A stretch of DNA of 64,000 nt from Phycisphaerae bacterium. Lineage in GTDB: Bacteria > Planctomycetota > Phycisphaerae > UBA1845. The number at the start of each line of letters is the position of its first letter. Within the stretch, counting starts at the first letter, position 1. Under the pieces are notes generated by a model. It was given only the letters and a program-made list of their open reading frames with translations. It was not told where the DNA came from and searched no databases. Position numbers and translations under genes: made by a program. The stretch covers positions 1 to 64,000 of the forward strand of contig JAJDEA010000104.1 of assembly GCA_029260035.1 (NCBI GenBank), read 5' to 3'. Positions 51,577-60,309 of this stretch are shown here, piece by piece.

Positions 51577-53613
51577 CTACATTGGATCAAATAAACGCTG
51601 AAACTGCTGGGCGTCGATCAGGTCCACATCTCCATCCACGTCAAAATCGAAAACACCGCAAGACGCGGGATTGAACAAGACCGAAGGGCCACTCCAGCAA
51701 GTCGACACTTCCTGGTAGTCAGTGAGATCAATGCGACCATCCAGGTTGTAATCTCCTTGAGGTGCGGCACACGAAATCGCAAGAACTTGAAATTCGTCGA
51801 TAGCGGCCTCGGTAAGCGAGTCGGAGGGCGGGCCATCGCTTGTCGTAAACCGCACCCGGATTTGGTTTCCCACGACTTGCGGAAAATCGCTTAAGCGAAA
51901 ACGATGTCGCTCCCAGCCAGTGGTGCTGGTCACGGTTTCAACAACCGTCCAACTGCTACCGCCATCGCCGGACAACTCAACGATCAGTACATCTACAATC
52001 CCCGACTGCGTGAAAAACCAAACCGCGTAGCTGATTTCGGCATCGCTCGATGACACGGGAACAACCGGCGACACAAGCTGCACAGGTCCGCCATCAACAT
52101 CGGTCAACCCGATCGATCCGCCAAGATGCTGTCCCGTAACAAAACAGTTGGTCTTCGCATCGGGAGAGAAATCAAAATCCGGCTGGACGGGCGTAGCCAC
52201 ATTGAGAGACGTCCCCGCAGGCGAAACGCGCTCCCATAATCCAACGGCACCTCCACCACTACTCGTCGTCCAACCTCGATCAATCTCGAAGTCGTCGTCG
52301 AAAACAACTGACTCATTAACTGCGCGTACACTGTGCCATTGACTGGGCGCTGCAATCGGCTCAGTAACCAGTGCCCCGCCTAACGTATCCACGCTGAAGT
52401 AATATTCAATCGTCGATTCGCAGGAAACAGCAGGCATCGCAGCCGAATAAACATCGCCGCCAACCGAAGAGAGCGAAACAGAAGAAAAAGGTGACACACC
52501 GATTCGCCACCATAGCGTAGCCGTCCCCGGCATAGCGACATCCGCAACTTCTGCGATTCGGATCAAGAACGACGATGACTGACTCGGCGGAATCGTCGCG
52601 GGGTATAGATCGATGACTTCAAAACGGACGGGCGGTGCTGGCGCTGCAGTCAATAAGGCCGAAGCGTTTAGTCGGCCGTTTCCGTACAAACTATCAGGCC
52701 CGGCAGGCCCCAAATCCAAAGCCGACGCGTTCAAGAGTTGTCGAATCTCTACAGCGGAAAGGCTAGGCGAATATGACCGCAATAGCGCAGCAGCGCCTGC
52801 AACGTAGGCGGGAGGCGCCCACCACGCATCGCTTAATGTCGAGAAATTGTCACTTATCGACGTAGAAAGGATCGCCTTACCCGGCGCCGAAAGCTCAACT
52901 TCCACACCGGAATTAGAAAATGCCGTTACGCTATCCTGGCTGTCCGTTGCCGAAACCGCTATACAATCCGAATAAGCAGCCGGGTACGAGACTTCTGGAA
53001 TACCCAAATCCCCTGATGGCGCGATCACCAGGACATCGTTTGAAGCCGCATAAGCAACCGCAGCCGATAGCTCTGGCGATCCGTTTTCAAACTTGGCTGC
53101 GACAACAATGACATGAACATTTTGATCGACAGCCCATTCGATACCGCTGGCTACACTGGCCGTATTTCCAAGACAACCATCGAAAACGCGAACCGGAAGA
53201 AGCGTGACATGGTCTAACGCGCCAGCGATTCCAACTCCATTGTCGATAGCGGCGCCGATCAAACCAGCCACATGTGTCCCGACCGAACAGCCGTCTCTGG
53301 TATCGAACAAATCACCAACAAACGCACGCCCCTCCAGCAGTCGGCCTGCGTATTCAGAATGAGGTTCCACGCCAGAGCCAACAACAGCAACCACGATCGG
53401 GCGCGCACCGCGGTAGGTTTCCCAGGCACTTGCAATTCCGGTGTCCGCGCCCGGCGTACTCGCGAGGCCTTCGACCACCTGCCCCGTGTTCTGAAGCGCC
53501 CATTGCTGCGCAAAACTTGGGTCATTGGGATCGGCAGCAATTACAACTGATGACAAAACGGCAACAGTCACAATTCTGATAATCAATCCAGAAAAGTGCA
53601 ACGAACGTGGCAC
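51577..53613 (-). CDS. subtilisin-fold protein lacking the catalytic triad, secreted, dockerin-like tail
   Basis: A 678-aa protein with a signal (IIRIVTVAVLSSVVIAA) and an S8-type fold at ~30-310: AQQWALQNTGQ, VAVVGSGVEPH, VGTHVAGLIGA, VLVIAPSGDLG and APPAYVAGAAALL. All catalytic positions differ: Gly79 for Asp, Val111 for His, Trp265 for Ser and Asp202 for the oxyanion Asn. Two beta-rich domains follow (~325-430 and ~440-600, with FSDGG-type strands), then a dockerin-like pair (GDYNLDGRIDLTDYQ and FDFDVDGDVDLIDAQ). GTG 53613 is 7 bases after GGAGG. It is likely a binding or scaffold protein, not a protease. Confidence 0.82.
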   Translation of the reverse strand: MPRSLHFSGLIIRIVTVAVLSSVVIAADPNDPSFAQQWALQNTGQVVEGLASTPGADTGIASAWETYRGARPIVVAVVGSGVEPHSEYAGRLLEGRAFVGDLFDTRDGCSVGTHVAGLIGAAIDNGVGIAGALDHVTLLPVRVFDGCLGNTASVASGIEWAVDQNVHVIVVAAKFENGSPELSAAVAYAASNDVLVIAPSGDLGIPEVSYPAAYSDCIAVSATDSQDSVTAFSNSGVEVELSAPGKAILSTSISDNFSTLSDAWWAPPAYVAGAAALLRSYSPSLSAVEIRQLLNASALDLGPAGPDSLYGNGRLNASALLTAAPAPPVRFEVIDLYPATIPPSQSSSFLIRIAEVADVAMPGTATLWWRIGVSPFSSVSLSSVGGDVYSAAMPAVSCESTIEYYFSVDTLGGALVTEPIAAPSQWHSVRAVNESVVFDDDFEIDRGWTTSSGGGAVGLWERVSPAGTSLNVATPVQPDFDFSPDAKTNCFVTGQHLGGSIGLTDVDGGPVQLVSPVVPVSSSDAEISYAVWFFTQSGIVDVLIVELSGDGGSSWTVVETVTSTTGWERHRFRLSDFPQVVGNQIRVRFTTSDGPPSDSLTEAAIDEFQVLAISCAAPQGDYNLDGRIDLTDYQEVSTCWSGPSVLFNPASCGVFDFDVDGDVDLIDAQQFQRLFDPM

Positions 53614-53972
53614 TTCAATACCTCCGCAAGCTACCAACCAAAACGGAATACCAGGAGTACATCCGAAATCCGCTCCGCGACACCTTAAACGAATTCGGGC
53701 TGATCAACCCCTGCCAACTTAGCGTCTCAGACGCTAGCGGCAAGTGTACCAAGCCGACCTCATTGACTTCGCACAAACCGTTCAACCGTAAACCATTGCC
53801 AGTGAAGCAGTTACGGCATATGGGCGGAGCCAAACGGCTGAACGAATCGTCAAGGAACGCTCGAAAAAGAACTAAGAAGACCTATAGCCTGGAACGGCTA
53901 AAAGACAGGGCAAATCGCGGATATCCACGGAATGGACCGAGCACTCAGACGCAATTTTGAAGAAAGCAGGCT
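53614..53972. other. gene-free stretch
   Basis: About 360 bases. A plus-strand frame (53607-53960) is Arg/Lys/Pro-rich, overlaps the start of the pseudo-subtilase gene and lacks family likeness, so I do not call it. Nothing else is evident. Confidence 0.4.
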
Positions 53973-54554
53973 CTAATTCAGGGATTCTTCGGCCCACTCC
54001 GGAGCTCGACCTGGTACTAACGAAACCGCAGTAAGATTGATGGCAGCGCCAGCCTCGACGCCATAAGCATGGTAGGTAGATTCAGCGAATCGAACCGGGA
54101 GCAATTCATCCATTAGACCTACGGATCGACTGATCGCTGTAACCAGCGCACGAACCCCGAGCCATTGATCTACTGGGATCACGCCACCAGCTCCATCAGG
54201 AATCACCCGAATTCGAATCGTCTCCGACTTGTTGCCCACTAAGTCCTGACGTTCCCAATCCTTGCTTCGCGCAAGAGCGCAGGCCAAGTCAACCTGAAAA
54301 TGCCAATCATGGTTATCCGGCAGAGCCGCAAGCATCGCTCCGGCAGATGTGGGGGGGGATTCGACGAAGAGTTCAATGTTCAGCCATCGCGATTCGTCAA
54401 CTTGCACACCGCGAGAGACGATTCTCTCCGCATCTTCCAGGATATCCGCAAACGCGAGGGGCGAGGAAGAAACGTAGGTCGATGGACAGATCCACCCGAG
54501 AAACACACTGGTCCCCGTCATGGCCATAGCCAGGCAAACTAACGACTTAATCAT
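53973..54554 (-). CDS. secreted protein, function unknown
   Basis: A 193-aa protein with a signal-like start (IKSLVCLAMAMTGTSVFLGWI) and no family that I recognise. The mature part shows SRWLNIELFVESPP, NHDWHFQVDLACALARS, ETIRIRVIPDGAGGV and VEAGAAINLTAV. It is rather uniform in composition. ATG 54554 was chosen because the signal peptide begins there; the frame extends upstream to 54650 without signal character. It precedes the pseudo-subtilase on the same strand but 359 bases away, so co-transcription is uncertain. Confidence 0.6.
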   Translation of the reverse strand: MIKSLVCLAMAMTGTSVFLGWICPSTYVSSSPLAFADILEDAERIVSRGVQVDESRWLNIELFVESPPTSAGAMLAALPDNHDWHFQVDLACALARSKDWERQDLVGNKSETIRIRVIPDGAGGVIPVDQWLGVRALVTAISRSVGLMDELLPVRFAESTYHAYGVEAGAAINLTAVSLVPGRAPEWAEESLN

Positions 54555-54794
54555 GCGATTTCGGTTGTCCACGTGATCGCCTTGAAAAAGCGAATAGTAA
54601 CTGGGAAAAAGGCAAGACGAACCGCGCCAGCGTCTCGCCACTTTCTTCATCGGCTCAGTTTACGAAAATTCTTTCGAGATTCTCATAACGCAAACCGACT
54701 ACCTTCCTGTGACGACTCGGTGCCAAGACATCGACCCCGTCGCTGGCCAGTGCAATCTTAATTCGTCAGAAATGGCCTAACTGCTTCTCCCCTG

Positions 54795-54815
54795 AAAAAT
54801 AGCTCGAACAGCTAT
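54795..54815 (-). terminator. Rho-independent terminator of the gap-accD operon
   Basis: On the minus strand ATAGCT-GTTCG-AGCTAT is followed by TTTTT. It lies about 30 bases after the accD stop. The short loop and T run mark the end of the five-gene operon. Confidence 0.75.
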
Positions 54816-54844
54816 GCTCAGCAACGGAAACACAATAGGTCATT

Positions 54845-55651
54845 CTACTTGCCGCAATAATCGATCAACCGGGCAACTTCGCGCCGTAGGTCCGCCCGAT
54901 GAACGATTCGATCAACAAAGCCATGCTCCAGCATGAATTCTGCTGTCTGAAATCCTTCAGGCAACTCCGCATTGATCGTGTTGGCAATGACTCTTGGCCC
55001 TGCAAATCCCATCATCGCTTTTGGCTCCGCCATGATGACATCACCCAGGCTCGCGAAGCTAGCCGCCACACCGGCTGTGGTCGGGTCGGTCGCAACCACA
55101 ATATACAGCCCCCCGGCGTCATCTAACTTCGCAAGCGCTGCTGACGTCTTCGCCATTTGCATGAGAGACACCATCCCCTCTTGCATGCGAGCACCGCCCG
55201 ACGCCGTCACCACAACAAACGGTAGATTATCCTCGACCGCCCGCTCGATGGCCCTGGTTATCTTTTCGCCCACAACAGCACCCATCGATGCCATGATGAA
55301 GTGAGGGTTCATTACTGCCAGTACAATGGGGCGTCCACGAACGAACGCATGGCCGACGAGAACCGCCTCCAATTCGCCAGTCTTATCCTCTTCGCGGTTG
55401 AGCCTTTCTTTATACGGAAGCCGATCCTTAAACCCCAATGGATCCGTCGACCGCAAGTCCTTCGCAAATTCCTCGAATGTATCGGGGTCGACAAACTGCT
55501 TGACGCGCTTCCTCGCGCTGACTCGCCGATGGTGGTCGCATTCGGGACACACGAAAAGCGCCTCCTCGACCTCCTTCTCGTAAACCGTATGTCCACAGCT
55601 GTCGCAACGGCTCCAAAGCCCAGCGGGAATATCTACGCGATCATCTACCAT
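54845..55651 (-). CDS. accD: acetyl-CoA carboxylase carboxyltransferase subunit beta
   Basis: Transfers carboxyl from biotin to acetyl-CoA in fatty acid synthesis, together with AccA. The zinc ribbon CDSCG...CPECD is at the N-terminus. [36 protein letters not shown] is the carboxyltransferase signature, and [20 protein letters not shown] the second. ATG 55651 has GGAGTG 7 bases upstream; a TTG at 55669 has no support. 268 aa is normal. It is the last gene of a glycolytic operon, an unusual but understandable link between carbon flow and lipid synthesis. Confidence 0.95.
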   Translation of the reverse strand: MVDDRVDIPAGLWSRCDSCGHTVYEKEVEEALFVCPECDHHRRVSARKRVKQFVDPDTFEEFAKDLRSTDPLGFKDRLPYKERLNREEDKTGELEAVLVGHAFVRGRPIVLAVMNPHFIMASMGAVVGEKITRAIERAVEDNLPFVVVTASGGARMQEGMVSLMQMAKTSAALAKLDDAGGLYIVVATDPTTAGVAASFASLGDVIMAEPKAMMGFAGPRVIANTINAELPEGFQTAEFMLEHGFVDRIVHRADLRREVARLIDYCGK

Positions 55652-55665
55652 ACAGTCACTCCGAC

Positions 55666-56349
55666 TCAAGGCTTTGACGGTGAAGTCATCTCACCATGCC
55701 TCCGGCCAATCGAACTCTGACCATCAGTCAACTCCCGGTCGCTCGGCCTGCGACCGGGTACTCCATCCAAAACGTCATACTTCAATGGTTCAGTATACAC
55801 CATCGAAAGCAATCGGGGCATGGGGACATCTTCAATTTGACATCGCAAAACGGCAAACGCCGTTGGGCCAACAACAATCGCAATATTCCTTCGACGCTTT
55901 CGATGAGCAACCCGGTCGAGCGTCGCGTGCAAGCGATCTGAAGCGCTAACGATTTCCTCCCCCTCCGGCGGACAAACCGCTGTGGGATCATCACACCAAC
56001 GCTTATAAATCTTCGGATAACGGCGGGCTAATTCCTCATGCGTCAAACCGTCCCACAGACCCGCATCGACTTCTGCAAGATCATCATCTTGCTTGCGTAC
56101 TGCGTCCAGCTTGTAAGCAAGAATGGCGGCTGTTTCTATAGACGCTTTTTCCGAACTGGAATAAATCTTCCGTAGACCCAGCGACGAAAGTGGCTGTGCC
56201 CAGGACGCAGCCATTTCCTTACCCCGTGAAGTTAAAGAGACGGGCGACCGGCCGATCATTCTGCCAGCTATCGTCCAATCCGTTTCCGGCCAAGGTATGA
56301 GCACCACTACTGACAAAGCCAATCGATCCAAATGAAACGAACCCGACAT
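55666..56349 (-). CDS. histidine phosphatase-fold protein without catalytic residues
   Basis: A 227-aa protein of the phosphoglycerate-mutase-like fold. The usual RHGE at the end of strand 1 is PWPE (residues 19-22 in [12 protein letters not shown]). The second His position is Gly161 ([10 protein letters not shown]). The phosphate-pocket Arg is Lys68 (IYSSSEKAS). The fold landmarks SLTSRG, TAAILA and [15 protein letters not shown] remain. It cannot work by the standard phospho-histidine mechanism. It lies between rpe and accD, 28 and 14 bases from each, and is co-transcribed with them. A binding or regulatory role is my inference. Confidence 0.75.
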   Translation of the reverse strand: MSGSFHLDRLALSVVVLIPWPETDWTIAGRMIGRSPVSLTSRGKEMAASWAQPLSSLGLRKIYSSSEKASIETAAILAYKLDAVRKQDDDLAEVDAGLWDGLTHEELARRYPKIYKRWCDDPTAVCPPEGEEIVSASDRLHATLDRVAHRKRRRNIAIVVGPTAFAVLRCQIEDVPMPRLLSMVYTEPLKYDVLDGVPGRRPSDRELTDGQSSIGRRHGEMTSPSKP

Positions 56350-56377
56350 GCAACAGCGAACACCGCATCGACTTTTG

Positions 56378-57100
56378 TCATACCGCCTCGCGTTGCGACG
56401 ACTCTCGCGCGACACGTTGAAGTTCCAACATCGCTCTTGGTGGGTCAGGTTGACCAAACACGGCTGTGCCGGCAACAAAAGTATCAACTCCCGCAGCAGC
56501 AGCATCGCCAATCGTGTTCATGTCTATTCCGCCATCGATCTCTAGTCGCTGATGAGGCTTCAGACGATCCCGCAACTCGCGGACTTTCGGCAGCACATCC
56601 ACAATAAATTTTTGGCCGCCAAACCCAGGCCAAACACTCATCACCAGAACAAGGTCCAAGTCATCCAGGATACTTTCAATGGAACTAGCTGGCGTTGTCG
56701 GATTCAACGAAACTCCTACAAACGCGCCCAAGTCGCGAATATGCCTGACAACAGCCGCAGGATCGTCAGTCACTTCAATATGAAACGTCACAAGATCACA
56801 ACCCGCCTTAACGAACGATTCTGCATATCGCACAGGCTCTTCTATCATCAAATGCACATCAAAGAACATTTTCGTCGTCTTGCGCAACGATGTGATGACA
56901 GGCGCGCCAAAACTCATGTTCGGAACAAAATGCCCATCCATCACGTCCAAATGGAGAACGGATGCGCCCGCTTCTTCAACAGCCCGCACTTGCTCATGAA
57001 GCTGAGAGAAATCGGCCGCCAGGAGAGAAGGTGCCACCCTTAAGGCAGGATCAGCCAGTGGAAAAACGGTGGATGCAGAGTCTTCGGTTGAGATCGCCAA
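56378..57100 (-). CDS. rpe: ribulose-phosphate 3-epimerase
   Basis: Interconverts ribulose 5-phosphate and xylulose 5-phosphate in the pentose phosphate pathway. TIM-barrel signatures are APSLLAADFSQL, LHLDVMDGHFVPNMSFG (metal and catalytic Asp), FFDVHLMIEEP, VMSVWPGFGGQKFI and EIDGGIDMNTI (second Asp). The 240-aa length is normal, apart from a short N-terminal addition (ATG 57100). It starts 11 bases after the pgk stop. Confidence 0.95.
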   Translation of the reverse strand: MAISTEDSASTVFPLADPALRVAPSLLAADFSQLHEQVRAVEEAGASVLHLDVMDGHFVPNMSFGAPVITSLRKTTKMFFDVHLMIEEPVRYAESFVKAGCDLVTFHIEVTDDPAAVVRHIRDLGAFVGVSLNPTTPASSIESILDDLDLVLVMSVWPGFGGQKFIVDVLPKVRELRDRLKPHQRLEIDGGIDMNTIGDAAAAGVDTFVAGTAVFGQPDPPRAMLELQRVARESSQREAV

Positions 57101-57111
57101 AACTCCAAAAG

Positions 57112-58344
57112 CTATGCGCGATCGAGAACGTCGATCGCTGCAAGATTCCTACCTTCTAAGAATTCAAGAGACGCACCGCCACCGGTCGAAACATGCGATA
57201 TTAGATCCGCAACGCCAGCCTGATCAATCGCAGCGGCACTATCGCCGCCACCGACGACGGACTCAGCTCCACTCGCGGTGGCATCTGCAATAGCTTTGGC
57301 CAAAGCCACCGTACCAGTGTCGAAAGGCTTTACTTCAAACACGCCCATCGGCCCGTTCCAAACGATCGTTCTGGCTTTTGCGACTTCGTGCGAAAAAAGC
57401 TCAATCGTCTTCGGCCCAATATCAAGCCCCATCAGGTCCGAAGCGACACCGTTGTCGCAAACACAAGAATCCACCCCTTCGCGAAGCTCCACCGCACCAA
57501 TCGAATCCACGGGCAGGACAATCTTCCCGTCTCCGCTTTCGAGCAAGTTTCGCGCGGTCACAAACAAGTCCGGCTCAACGAGACTCTTGCCCACCTCTTC
57601 GCCCTTCGCAGCAAGAAAAGTGTATGCCATCGCACCGCCGATCAAAATCTTGTCACATTTGCCTAGCAGCGATCGAATCACGCCTAGTTTGTCCGAAACT
57701 TTGGCGCCACCCAGAATGCAAACGAAAGGCTCAGCCGGGTTTGAAACCACCTTCCCCAGGAAAGCCAACTCTTTCTGCACCAGATAGCCGACAACGCGGG
57801 GCTTTCCGACCAACATCTCAGGAACCGTCAACATGCTGGCATTGTCTCGATGGCAAGTTCCGAACGCATCGTTCACATACACATCAGCCAGGTTAGCCAG
57901 CCCGCGTGCGAAATCGTCCTTCTTCGTACGAAGTGACGAATCTTCCGCCGCTTTATTGTCTTTAATGGTCTCCGCTTTATGAAACCGAAGGTTCTCCAAC
58001 ATGCAAACTTCGCCATCCGAGAGCGAATCCACCGCAGCTTCGATCTCCGAACCAATACAATCGGGCAATAAACGAACAGGCTGATCGATTAGCTTGGACA
58101 ATCGTTCCGCAACCGGAGCGAGAGAATATTTTTCGCGATCGCCGGGATTGTCTTTAGGACGCCCCAAATGACTCATCAAAATGACGCGCCCGCCACCCTG
58201 AATGATCCGACGCACGGTAGGCCTTGCAGCCACGATCCGCCGATCATCCACAATCCGACCATCGCCATCGATAGGCACATTGAGGTCAAGCCTGCAAAGC
58301 ACACGTTGGCCTCGAACATCCACATCTAAAATAGTCTTTTTCAC
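57112..58344 (-). CDS. pgk: phosphoglycerate kinase
   Basis: Makes ATP from 1,3-bisphosphoglycerate. RVLCRLDLNVPIDGDGRI is the N-terminal substrate segment with the conserved Asp and Arg. VILMSHLGRPKDN, CILGGAKVSDKLGVI, LIGGAMAYTFL and WNGPMGVFEVKPFDTGT are further signatures, and VVGGGDSAAAI binds the nucleotide. 410 aa is slightly longer than most. The preceding gap gene is 26 bases upstream. Confidence 0.96.
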   Translation of the reverse strand: MKKTILDVDVRGQRVLCRLDLNVPIDGDGRIVDDRRIVAARPTVRRIIQGGGRVILMSHLGRPKDNPGDREKYSLAPVAERLSKLIDQPVRLLPDCIGSEIEAAVDSLSDGEVCMLENLRFHKAETIKDNKAAEDSSLRTKKDDFARGLANLADVYVNDAFGTCHRDNASMLTVPEMLVGKPRVVGYLVQKELAFLGKVVSNPAEPFVCILGGAKVSDKLGVIRSLLGKCDKILIGGAMAYTFLAAKGEEVGKSLVEPDLFVTARNLLESGDGKIVLPVDSIGAVELREGVDSCVCDNGVASDLMGLDIGPKTIELFSHEVAKARTIVWNGPMGVFEVKPFDTGTVALAKAIADATASGAESVVGGGDSAAAIDQAGVADLISHVSTGGGASLEFLEGRNLAAIDVLDRA

Positions 58345-58370
58345 GGCGCGACGTCCCCCTTATAGCAAGG

Positions 58371-59396
58371 TTAAAATGCAGCAACCCGGGCAATAAGGTC
58401 CGCTGCTCGCGATGCATAACCCCACTCATTGTCGTACCAGGAAACGACTTTTACCATTTTTCCGCCATCGCCGGGCATAACCATCGTGCTGAGCGAGTCG
58501 ACAATTGAGCTGTGCGGATTTCCGACGATGTCACTGCTCACAAGCGGATCTTCGCTGTACTGCAGAATACCTCGCATCGGCCCCTCAGCGGCTGTCCTCA
58601 GCGCGGCATTGACATCCGCTACAGTGACCGATTTCCCAACCGTTGCAACCAGATCCACCAGCGACCCATCCGCAACGGGAACACGAACCGAAAAGCCATT
58701 GAGCTTTCCGTTAAGTTCGGGAAGCACCTTGCCGACCGCTTTAGCTGCGCCCGTGGTCGTGGGGATCATGTTGATCGCTGCAGCACGAGCACGCCTTGGG
58801 TCCGAGTGAAGCAGGTCAGCCACATTCTGATCGTTCGTATAGGCGTGTATGGTCGTCATCAAGCCTTCCACCAGGCCGAATGAATCCTGCAACACCTTCG
58901 CAACCGGCGCCAGGCAGTTGGTCGTACAACTGGCATTCGATGTGCAAATATGCTCCGCCGACAACAGGTCGTCATTAACGCCAAGCACAACGGTCAAGTC
59001 CGGCTCGTCCTTAGCGGGCGCGCTCAAGACCACCTTCTTCGCACCAGCTTTAAGATGATCTCCATACCCACCTTTTTCGCTGCTCCGTGAAGAAAACACG
59101 CCGGTAGACTCGAGCGCAACATCTACGCCCAGATCGCCCCACGGAAGTTTTGCAGGAGCGCGCTCAGCCATTACTTTGATTGTCTTACCGTTGACAATCA
59201 GCGCGTCATCCGTTGCCTCCACCGTCCCGGCGAATCGCCCGTGAACCGAATCGTATTTAAGCAACTGCTTGAGAGTCGCGGGGTTACTCAGATCATTAAT
59301 CGCAACGACTTCAAACTCGCTCGCGCGCGACGCCATGACACGAAAGGTAAGCCTACCGATTCGCCCAAAACCATTGATTGCCACTCGCACTGACAT
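58371..59396 (-). CDS. gap: glyceraldehyde-3-phosphate dehydrogenase
   Basis: Oxidises glyceraldehyde 3-phosphate with NAD+ and phosphate. [16 protein letters not shown] is the dinucleotide loop, [13 protein letters not shown] carries the catalytic Cys and [10 protein letters not shown] the catalytic His. [23 protein letters not shown] and [16 protein letters not shown] close the domain. 341 aa is typical. It heads the operon, behind a promoter-like sequence 75-100 bases upstream of its ATG. Confidence 0.96.
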   Translation of the reverse strand: MSVRVAINGFGRIGRLTFRVMASRASEFEVVAINDLSNPATLKQLLKYDSVHGRFAGTVEATDDALIVNGKTIKVMAERAPAKLPWGDLGVDVALESTGVFSSRSSEKGGYGDHLKAGAKKVVLSAPAKDEPDLTVVLGVNDDLLSAEHICTSNASCTTNCLAPVAKVLQDSFGLVEGLMTTIHAYTNDQNVADLLHSDPRRARAAAINMIPTTTGAAKAVGKVLPELNGKLNGFSVRVPVADGSLVDLVATVGKSVTVADVNAALRTAAEGPMRGILQYSEDPLVSSDIVGNPHSSIVDSLSTMVMPGDGGKMVKVVSWYDNEWGYASRAADLIARVAAF

Positions 59397-59471
59397 AACT
59401 CAACTCCCTTTGGTGGGGTCCTTAAACCCCGAGCATGAACAGAACACCCGACGCCTCACATTTCAATGGCT

Positions 59472-59500
59472 ACAGTATGTTGTCGTTTCGGCAGGGTCAA
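59472..59500 (-). promoter_or_regulatory. promoter-like sequence upstream of gap
   Basis: On the minus strand TTGACC, a 17-base spacer and TACTGT. The -35 is good and the -10 is weak (three of six). Located 76-104 bases before the gap ATG, leaving room for a leader. Confidence 0.4.
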
Positions 59501-59562
59501 GATCGACGGGAACGGTTCTGCTTCGGAAAAACTACCGCCACGATTTCCGCAAATCGCCTTGC

Positions 59563-60309
59563 TCAATCTTCAATCACGGTACCGCATTCCGGGCACTTGC
59601 CGGAAACGTTGCCTGTGAGATTGTAGCTGCACTTCTGACAGGTCGGCACCGTTTCCTGCTCCGGCATTCGATAACCCCGCCAAATCGCACGGCCCGGCGC
59701 CATGGCCAGCAGGAGCATCGGCACCCAAAACGGAAAGCCAACATAGGTCGTACGCATCTTCGTTCCTTGACGCAACATCCATCCGAACGAAAACAACTTA
59801 TTAGAACACGGAACACCGAAACTGTTGTTTGACCCAAACATCGAATATCGATAATGGTGTCTGCATCTCGTGGGATTATGGCTTGTCTCATAAAAAAAAT
59901 CCCATGGTGCAGCACCAAACACTCCATTTGACACGCCAACGCCAACCTCACCTCTGTGAACAATTACATGCATGAGCATACTCGGCGGAAATTTTATTCC
60001 AGCTTTATGAGCCATTAAGTAGCTCCCGGCCCCGATGACGCCTACGCCCACAGCCAGAATCACACAAGCTACGCTTAATCTAGTCCACTGTGTCGCCCGA
60101 AGGAGCTTCCACATTCTCTTGAGGGCAGGCTGATAAAGAGGAAGCAAGTACAGCGCGAGCACCGGCGTGAGCAAGACAATACTCGCGACGAAAAAAGCAA
60201 ACGTCTCACTTTGACGAGTTCCAAGCCAAAGCCGACCGGCGGCGGTCAACGCCATCGCAGTAACAAGAATCGCTGCACAGGCCACTTTCCAATGGACGAC
60301 TTGCTTCAT
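59563..60309 (-). CDS. membrane protein with C-terminal zinc ribbon, function unknown
   Basis: A 248-aa protein with an N-terminal hydrophobic segment, two more near residues 30-110 (FAFFVASIVLLTPVLALYLLPLY and LSVACVILAVGVGVIGAGSYL) and a fourth near ~200 (FPFWVPMLLLAMAPG). The C-terminal ribbon is CQKCSYNLTGNVSGKCPECG. ATG 60309 overlaps the amrS stop (ATGA), so it is co-translated with amrS. Function is unknown. It is the fourth copy of this ribbon pattern in the window. Confidence 0.7.
   Translation of the reverse strand: MKQVVHWKVACAAILVTAMALTAAGRLWLGTRQSETFAFFVASIVLLTPVLALYLLPLYQPALKRMWKLLRATQWTRLSVACVILAVGVGVIGAGSYLMAHKAGIKFPPSMLMHVIVHRGEVGVGVSNGVFGAAPWDFFYETSHNPTRCRHHYRYSMFGSNNSFGVPCSNKLFSFGWMLRQGTKMRTTYVGFPFWVPMLLLAMAPGRAIWRGYRMPEQETVPTCQKCSYNLTGNVSGKCPECGTVIED

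Noticed and set aside
53607-53960. A 117-codon plus-strand frame in a gene-free stretch.
   Set aside because: It overlaps the start of the pseudo-subtilase gene, is unusually basic and proline-rich, and has no start signal or homologue-like motif.
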